Assembly: GCF_008831285.2 (NCBI RefSeq)
Contig: NC_045140.1
Location: 10,906,505-10,970,504 of the forward strand
Length of the DNA: 64,000 nt
Direction of reading: 5' to 3'
Origin: Nymphaea colorata
Taxonomy: Eukaryota; Streptophyta; Magnoliopsida; Nymphaeales; Nymphaeaceae
Position numbers and translations under genes: made by a program
In this document: positions 58,231 to 64,000 of the stretch, in pieces
Position numbering within the stretch: the first letter of the stretch is position 1
Layout of the letters: each line of letters opens with the position of its first letter
Notes under the pieces: generated by a model
What the model was told of the DNA's origin: nothing
Database searches by the model: none
The model's input: only the letters and a program-made list of their open reading frames with translations

Positions 58231-59540
58231 GGTTCCATCTCTCGCAATCCTGCACAAGGAAAACAGAGGCAAATACAGGTAGTGACATCTCATTTATATG
58301 GTCTACATATACAATTGAAAATTTTTACAAGTAAACAACATGCAATCATCTTCATCAGCCTCAATTTGGCATGTACTCGCCCTTGGCCTTTTTTCGAAAT
58401 GATAAATATAATGTAGGTGTTCTGCGAGGCTATGCATCATAAGTAGATTGGGCATCCCCAAAGGAAAAGGTGCTGAAAAACAATGTCATACGTTCGATCA
58501 CTCTTCAATGACCTCAATTGGGCATACAAACACTATATATTTTCCAAGCAACAGATTTGACTGGAAACTTAAGGTATAAGCTCTATGACCATTTGACTAA
58601 CATTTGTATGCACAATTGTAGTCATTCCATGTAATAAATTGGGGACTGTGCAATGAAAAACATGATCAAGCATATATAGTCATTCATTGGCCTCAATTGG
58701 TCATGCAATCACCTTTAACCTTTCTTTGAAATAAAAACCGTAATGTTGATGCTATGTGAGTTGCCTTCTTTCGCACTTTCCATTTCATGGTCACAAGTTA
58801 GTCCACTTGCTTGAGCTGTATGTACACAGTTTAAGTTGGATATTGCATCCACAAAGAGCTATTTACTAGTATGATCACAACGTAATAGTGAAGATGATCC
58901 CCACTTGACTGATTGTGTTTTAGGTCACTATTGAACATGAACCAGGTTTAGGAAGAACGTTTGCTCTTATGTAAGTAGTCTAATGTGTCCCAAAGGCAAA
59001 GACGTGAGTAAACAGTAAGCAAATCAATACCTGCACAAAATACCTTCCCATCTAGTCTTTTCTGTCAAATTCAATAGATAAAATCATAAAAGACCAGATT
59101 ATAGCCATTGTGGCTGAAAAAAAAACATGTTGCTCAAAAATCTGAATTAAATTGAACATAGCACTTGTGGCTTGTAAAAGAACTCAAAAGCTCAAGTTTA
59201 GAGAAAACCTTCACGTTATAATTGTTTTACAAAACCTCTTATATAGGCAATCTAGTCATGAAAAAAATTAAAAAGGGCTACTCCAATCACCATTGCAACA
59301 AGAAACAAGAACATGAAAAAAGGACTAAGACCATGCCTCAGAGCAAGTAAATCAACCATATCATAACATGAATATCTCAGCTCAAAACTTTAGAAGGATG
59401 CTGCCAGAGTACAGTGAGAGTGGGAGGGAGGGAGAGAGAGAGAGAGAGACTGGAAGGACAATAACTGAACGTATTTAGGCTTGGATAAGCTGGTCGAAAG
59501 AATCACTGCTACAAAATGTCAGTAGATAAGCTTGACAATG
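58231..59540. other. Spacer without recognisable gene
   Basis: AT-rich, with a short (GA)n-rich tract near 59420-59450. The recurring phrase CCTCAATTTGG.CAT / CCTCAATTGG.CAT (58361, 58513, 58691) suggests diverged repeats of roughly 150-180 bases. Confidence 0.5.
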
Positions 59541-60160
59541 TATACTTAACAAGAACTTAATAACCAAACGAAAATAGCTCACTAAATGAGCTAAAGGACA
59601 ACAGTTGATAATCTCAAAATGTAAACTACTTTATTCATCAAAATGAACATTACAAAAGAAGACTCAAGGAAACTCACCTAAGCTCACATAGTTAACTTTC
59701 ATACCCAAGCGCTTCCACGCCCTTTGCACTTAATGCCCTTGCACTTAATCACTCAATCCTCACACACTAGCTTACAAAGAGAGCACACACTCAACACTTT
59801 CTTGATTTTTTTGATGCATTACAAAATGGCCAGTCACTTCTATTTATAGGGAGGACAATTCGGTGGTAAAGGTTTCACCACTTTCTAATTTCTTTTTATT
59901 ATTTTTATGTGTTTATCATTAGTCACTGACTTAGAGGAGGTTCACGACTTTTCAAGAGAGTCGGTGATGACTCTTTACAGTCTGTTGCAGAGGAGTTGCC
60001 AGAGTAGGATGATAGAGCTTTCTAGAACAAGAGTCGTCAGAAGAGGTGAATGAGTCGGTGATGACTCTTTACAGTCTGTTGCAGAGGAGTCGCCAAAGTA
60101 GGATGATAGAGCTTTCTAGAACAAGAGTCATCAGAAGAGGTGAATGAGTGTGCACAACAG
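59540..60160 (-). repeat. LTR-like sequence with TATA and 94-bp tandem duplication
   Basis: On the minus strand, TATAAATAG at about 59841-59849 in CCTCCCTATAAATAGAAG is a textbook plant LTR promoter, followed by an AT-rich leader with TGTGTG-type motifs. The tandem repeats at 59958-60145 lie just upstream of the TATA, where U3 enhancer repeats are found. It does not match the LTR of the copia element at the right edge, so it belongs to another element. Exact ends could not be fixed. Confidence 0.5.
59958..60145. repeat. 94-bp tandem duplication (three mismatches)
   Basis: Units 59958-59977 onward and 60052 onward both start GAGTCGGTGATGACTC and end AGAAGAGGTGAAT. They differ at three positions, all transitions. 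Confidence 0.95.
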
Positions 60161-60752
60161 CTCAGGGTTGGGAAGCTGGTTGGAGGAGAGCATTGAGAGT
60201 TTTAGGGGAACATGGAGCCATGATTCAGTTGAGGCCGCATTGTAAGGGGTTCCCACTGGAGCTCCGTTTCTGGATGGCAAACTAGATCCGTCATCAAGGG
60301 TCCCCACTGGAGCCTACCTGCATTCGTATGGAGGAGGTAGGGAACCAGTTGTTTCGTCTTCCTCCCATCAATAGATGGAATCTACGTTGTGGGTAAATTG
60401 GAGGCGAGGAATCTGAATCTAGTTCCAAACCAGTATTGTTTGATTCTCGGGTATAGAAATCCAAATCTAGGTCCAAACCAGTTCTTTCTATCATTTGAGA
60501 TTGGATCTGATTTGGAGATGCCCTTATATCATATCCAGACTCGTGTTCTTCTCCAAAGCCACCACTAATGCTGCTACCTTGATCAACAATAGAAGATTGT
60601 ATGCAGACCACCACTTTAGCATACACAAGTGAGCGGTGGGACTTTCTGTGGAGTAGATGCAAACCCTTTAAGGTGATGAATGATTTTGGCATAATGATAT
60701 ATTTAAAACTCATCGAGAACAACCCTTCTCCAACTAGGAGAGATTGACTAAC
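60161..60752. other. Unassigned sequence next to the truncated copia element
   Basis: A minus-strand frame of 153 residues (60755-60294) begins in the last copia codons and continues into sequence with no domain I recognise. Two short direct repeats (GGGTTCCCACTGGAGC near 60257, GGGTCCCCACTGGAGC near 60298) are present. Zones around 60400-60510 resemble the GATTCGGAT-type sequence at 34440-34700. Confidence 0.45.
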
Positions 60753-61366
60753 CATGCCTTGAATCTTTCAACTTCACCATTTGCTTTGTATTTGATGCGG
60801 TAAACCCACTTGCAGCCTATGGGTTTAATACCATTTGGAGGTTCAACTAGATCCCAAGTTTTATTAGCTTCTAATGCTTCAATTTCAGTTTGCATCGCCA
60901 TTCTCCAATTTGGATCAAGCTCAGCTTGACTATATGATGTGGGTTCTAGAAGATGTGAAATGTTTAACAAGTATGCCTTATGAGCTGAAGAGAAAGCTGA
61001 AAAAGAGAGGACTTGTGAAAGAGGATACCTGGATGAGGACTTCTTTCCAGTAGATGAAAGGATGGGTCCATCTTGAGTGGCCAATCCACAGTAATACTCT
61101 TTTAATAGAACGGAAGGTCTAGGCTTGCGGGTTGATCTTCTGAGCATATTTGGCTGAAGTCTAGCTGTCGGGCCAACTGTTTTAGCAAGAGGCTCAGAGG
61201 TTTCAATGAAATTTGGTTCTGTTTCAGAGTTGTTTGTTGTTGTTGTCAAATTTTCAATAGGTTCATGGCTCAATGAATCATGATTTTCTGCAGTCAAGGG
61301 GTTCACCTGAACTTCATCACTTGCATAAGAGTATCTACTTTCAGCAGCATGAGTCTCATTAATTGG
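60734..61366 (-). pseudogene. Copia integrase tail and start of reverse transcriptase, truncated
   Basis: After an in-frame TAG (61369-61367) the same frame continues for 20 codons to the start of the 61306-60734 stretch. It holds the variable integrase tail, then [49 protein letters not shown], the standard entry into copia reverse transcriptase. Directly after that the sequence turns into unrelated DNA and stops within a few codons at 60734. All catalytic RT blocks (including YVDD) are missing. Confidence 0.9.
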
Positions 61367-61905
61367 CTACGGAATAACTGAAGTTTGTGGGCTAGTTCTT
61401 ATTGATTTAAATGGGAACTCTGTTTCATTAAAAAATACATCTCTACTAGCAGAAAATTTTCCAGTTTCAAGATTATACACCTTATATGCTTTTTGACTAA
61501 AAGCATAGCCCAAAAAAACGCACATGTGTGATCTTTGGTCAAATTTAGATTTGAGATTTGGTTCTTTTGCAAAACATAAACAACCAAAGGCACATAGATG
61601 AAAATACGCGGGTTTCTTTTTAAGTAATTTTTCATAAGGAGTTTTGTTTTGTAAGGCACTTGTTGGGGTTCGCTTGATTAAATACACAGTAGTCAATACA
61701 CACTCGTCCCAAAAATGCAAAGGTAAACCAGATTGAAATTTAAGAGCTCGAGCCACATCTAAAATATGACGATGTTTTCTCTCAACTACACCATTTTGTT
61801 GTGGTGTATAAACACATGTGTGTTGATGAACAATACCTTTTTCATGGAAAAAATCATTCATCTCTTTTGGAAAAAATTCGACTCCATTATCAGTTCTAAC
61901 AATTT
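61367..61905 (-). pseudogene. Copia integrase, C-terminal half of core
   Basis: Frame 61861-61367 continues the integrase after a shift. It has QHTCVYTPQQNGVVERKHRHILDVAR with the catalytic Glu, then ARALKFQSGLPLHFWDE, YLIKRTPTSAL and the CFLGY-like block VFLGYAFSQKAYKVYNLETG. The frame ends in TAG at 61367. The second catalytic Asp lies just upstream in the shifted segment (about 61885-61895) and is still encoded in the third frame. Confidence 0.9.
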
Positions 61906-63738
61906 TAACTCAGCTTTATATTGTCTTTCAATCATGTTGATAAAATCTTTTAATAGATGAGCAATTTCATGCTTAAATCGCATCAAGTAAACCCACACTA
62001 CTCTAGTATAGTCATCAACTAAGGTAATAAAATAGTGTGCTCCAGAAAATGAGGCTTGGGAATATGGCCCCCAAATATCACAATGTAACAACTCAAATGG
62101 ATGATTTGAACAAGAGACACTTTCATTAAAAGTTAGTCTACACTGTTTTGCTAGTTTGCATACATCACAATAAAATGTTGACATTTTAATGCTAGATTCA
62201 TGCTGAGAAAATAAATAGTTCTTAGCTTGTGATGGATGCCCAAGTCTAAGTTGCCATATGTCTGATTGCTTGAGACTAGAGTTCAATGCCAACAATTCAT
62301 GTGAGGGATCGGAGATCTTACACATGAACAGGCCATCTCCCAAATTACCCAGTCCAGTCATCATCCTGGAATTCAGGTACTGCAATGAGCAACCATTGGA
62401 ACCAAAGATGACTTGACAATTAGTAAGTGAAACAAGTTTACTTACTGATACAAGATTGAACTGAAAATTTGGAACATAGTAAACATTTTTTAATAACAGA
62501 GAAGGCAGTAGAGGGGCTTCACCAAAGTGTGTGGCATGTACCACAGTTCCATTTGGTAGTTTTATGGGGTATGGTGACTGTAAGAGCATGACATTGGACG
62601 GAAAATCAAGTGATGATGACAGGTGGTCAGAAGCACCACTGTCAATGATCCAAGTGCCTGATTGTGAATATATCATACCTGCAAAGTGAGATTGACCATT
62701 GAACGGCTGTGGGGCAAGAGCAGTTTGATCTCTAAGAAGTTGTTTTAACTTATTGTATTCATCCATAGTTAAAGTCGGAGCTTGATTCTTGCTTGGATTA
62801 GGCGAAACAACGGACACTGAGGCATTAGATTGCTCCTTATTTCCATCTGCGGTGTTAGCACTACCAGCTCTTTGTTTTCCTCCCTTGAAATTGGGTGGGT
62901 ATCCATTTAGCTTGAAACATCTCTCCCTCGAGTGACCTGCTCTTTGACAATAAGTACAATAATATTGCTGTGACCTCTTCATATTACGGTTTTTGATATT
63001 TCTTGCTTCTCCACCGTATGCAGTCAACCCAACGTGCTCAATCAAGTTGGACTGAACTCTGGCTTCTCGTTGTTTTTCCTCTTGAAGAACCAACGAAAAG
63101 ATCTTGGCTACAGATGGCAGGGGGTCAAGCAATAGGATTTGCCCCCTAATGGCATTGTATGAGTCGTTAAGACCCATCAGAAACTGGATCACTCGATCCT
63201 CTTGCTGCTTTGCTGCAGTCAATTTTGGAGCACCACAAGAGCACTCTAGTAACACGTCATAGGAAGATAACTCATCCCATAATGCTTTTAACTTGGTATA
63301 ATAAGCAGCTATAGACATATTTTCTTGAGAAAGACGACTAATAGACACTTTAATCTGATATTTGCAAGGTGCTATACTCTGTGTGAATCGATCTTTGAGA
63401 TCGTTCCATACCTCATGAGCAGTAGAGGCATAGATTACACTATCAGCAAGCTCCTTTGAGATGGAGTTGAGCAGCCAGGATAAAACCATGTGGTTGCATC
63501 TTCTCCACGAAATAAAGTCTGGTGAGTTCAAGTTCGGTTGAGGCAGACTGCCATCGACAAACGAGAGCTCGTTTTTCGTAGATAAGGCCATAGTCATAGC
63601 ACGACTCCATGTCATGTAGTTGTCGCCTGTGAGAACTTGGGAGACCAGCACTGCTCCTGGATTGTCAGAGTGGTGAAGAAAAAAGGGATTTACGCTGTCC
63701 ACTGTGCCATGATCAGATGCAGGTCCATGTGCAGACAT
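61858..63738 (-). pseudogene. Copia gag, protease and N-terminal integrase
   Basis: A 626-residue open stretch starting with ATG at 63738, one base from the primer site region. Residues about 21-240 are a gag of the HSDNPGAVLVSQ.LTGDNYMTWSRAM type. A zinc knuckle follows with C261, C264, H269, C274. Protease DSGASDH starts at residue 366. The pre-integrase HHCC block is at about 495-535 (LRLGHPS ... CDVCKLAK), and the integrase core begins with D554 (CDIWGPY) and VDDYTRVVWVYL. A one-base loss in an A-run at about 61908 throws the frame off at residue 612, ending at 61858. With gag and pol in one frame it follows the usual copia plan. Confidence 0.93.
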
Positions 63739-63739
63739 G

Positions 63740-63751
63740 GCTCTGATACCA
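63740..63751 (-). other. Primer binding site for initiator tRNA-Met (right copia)
   Basis: The minus strand reads TGGTATCAGAGC right after the LTR boundary at 63752. The gag ATG at 63738-63736 follows with only one base between, an unusually short leader. Confidence 0.92.
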
Positions 63752-63983
63752 TGTGAGAGAAACTTGAAAAATGGTAAAAACAGAGTATGCGCTCAGGAAT
63801 CCTGGACAGAGCAAAGGCTGATTGAAAAAGCCCTAATCTCCATTACTCGAATGGTGGCCTTATATATACAACTCTGATACAGATCAACGGTGGAAATACG
63901 AGATTTAGAAAAGTACAGAAATACCCACAAGATTCTACACATTTGTACACTATATATACTCTTTTTAGACATTTCTGTTACAG
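63752..63983 (-). repeat. 5' LTR of right copia element (outer end approximate)
   Basis: Starts on the plus strand with TGTGAGAG next to the primer site. A candidate outer end is CTGTTACA at 63976-63983, which would make terminal TGT...ACA and an LTR of 232 bp; the true end may lie beyond the window. A minus-strand TATA (TATATATAAGG) stands at about 63851-63862. Confidence 0.65.
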
Positions 63984-64000
63984 CAAAACTGGCAAGGTGA

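Larger units (their letters stand above)
60753..63738 (-). mobile_element. Ty1/copia retrotransposon, truncated in reverse transcriptase (right copia)
   Basis: Minus strand, from the primer site at 63740-63751: gag with zinc knuckle, protease, integrase, and only the first part of reverse transcriptase before homology stops abruptly at about 60753. The rest of reverse transcriptase, RNase H and the 3' LTR are absent. Coding damage is light: a one-base deletion in integrase and one in-frame TAG, so this copy is younger than the left copia. Confidence 0.92.

Noticed and set aside
59540-63983. Idea that the LTR-like sequence at 59540-60160 is the 3' LTR of the right copia element
   Set aside because: It shares no visible sequence with the LTR at 63752 onward, and the copia coding region breaks off before reaching it.

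Overview
The window is nuclear DNA of a flowering plant. The evidence is one complete plant-type L-type lectin receptor kinase gene, several LTR retrotransposons of the plant copia and chromovirus (gypsy) types primed by initiator tRNA-Met, hAT-like DNA transposons, and AT-rich spacers with TA, GA and CT microsatellites. The sequence alone does not let me name the species. All identifications come from reading translated motifs and repeat boundaries; no database search was run.

Layout from left to right. 1-3032: a decayed copia element on the minus strand, entering from the left edge, with its primer site and 5' LTR at 3021 to about 3414. About 5273-6545: a gypsy integrase/chromodomain remnant with part of a 3' LTR. 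About 6640-8080: non-coding dispersed repeat with a 42-bp tandem repeat. 8100-13070: spacer with a microsatellite and a small MITE. 13073-13728: a decayed hAT-like element. 13733-26422: a full-length but disabled chromovirus of 12.7 kb with 3.4 and 3.8 kb LTRs, inserted at the end of that hAT.

26423-29450 is spacer leading to the only intact gene, the lectin receptor kinase (CDS 29569-31638), with a TATA box, a CT-rich leader and two upstream AUGs, one of them a start-stop AUGUAA. 31813-38647 is spacer. 38656-39678 is a hAT-type element with a perfect 8-bp target duplication. 41093-42400 is a plus-strand chromovirus fragment split by a 224-bp foldback element. 42400-59500 is a mosaic of non-coding LTR-like sequence, including a four-unit tandem array and a 3.9 kb DNA transposon (48568-52514). 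59540-60145 is LTR-like with a 94-bp tandem duplication. 60753 to the right edge is a second copia element on the minus strand, truncated in reverse transcriptase, with its primer site and start of the 5' LTR at the edge.

The retroelement parts together encode capsid, protease, reverse transcriptase, RNase H and integrase, but every copy here is broken and none could move by itself. The kinase gene is an independent host gene, probably a plasma-membrane receptor. I saw no operon-like system, no CRISPR array, and no tRNA or rRNA gene. The most unusual signals are the AUGUAA leader element, the pol frame that runs into the 3' LTR, the in-element tandem duplications, the G-box cluster in the large LTR, and a conserved motif of about 60 bp found five times in the non-coding repeats.
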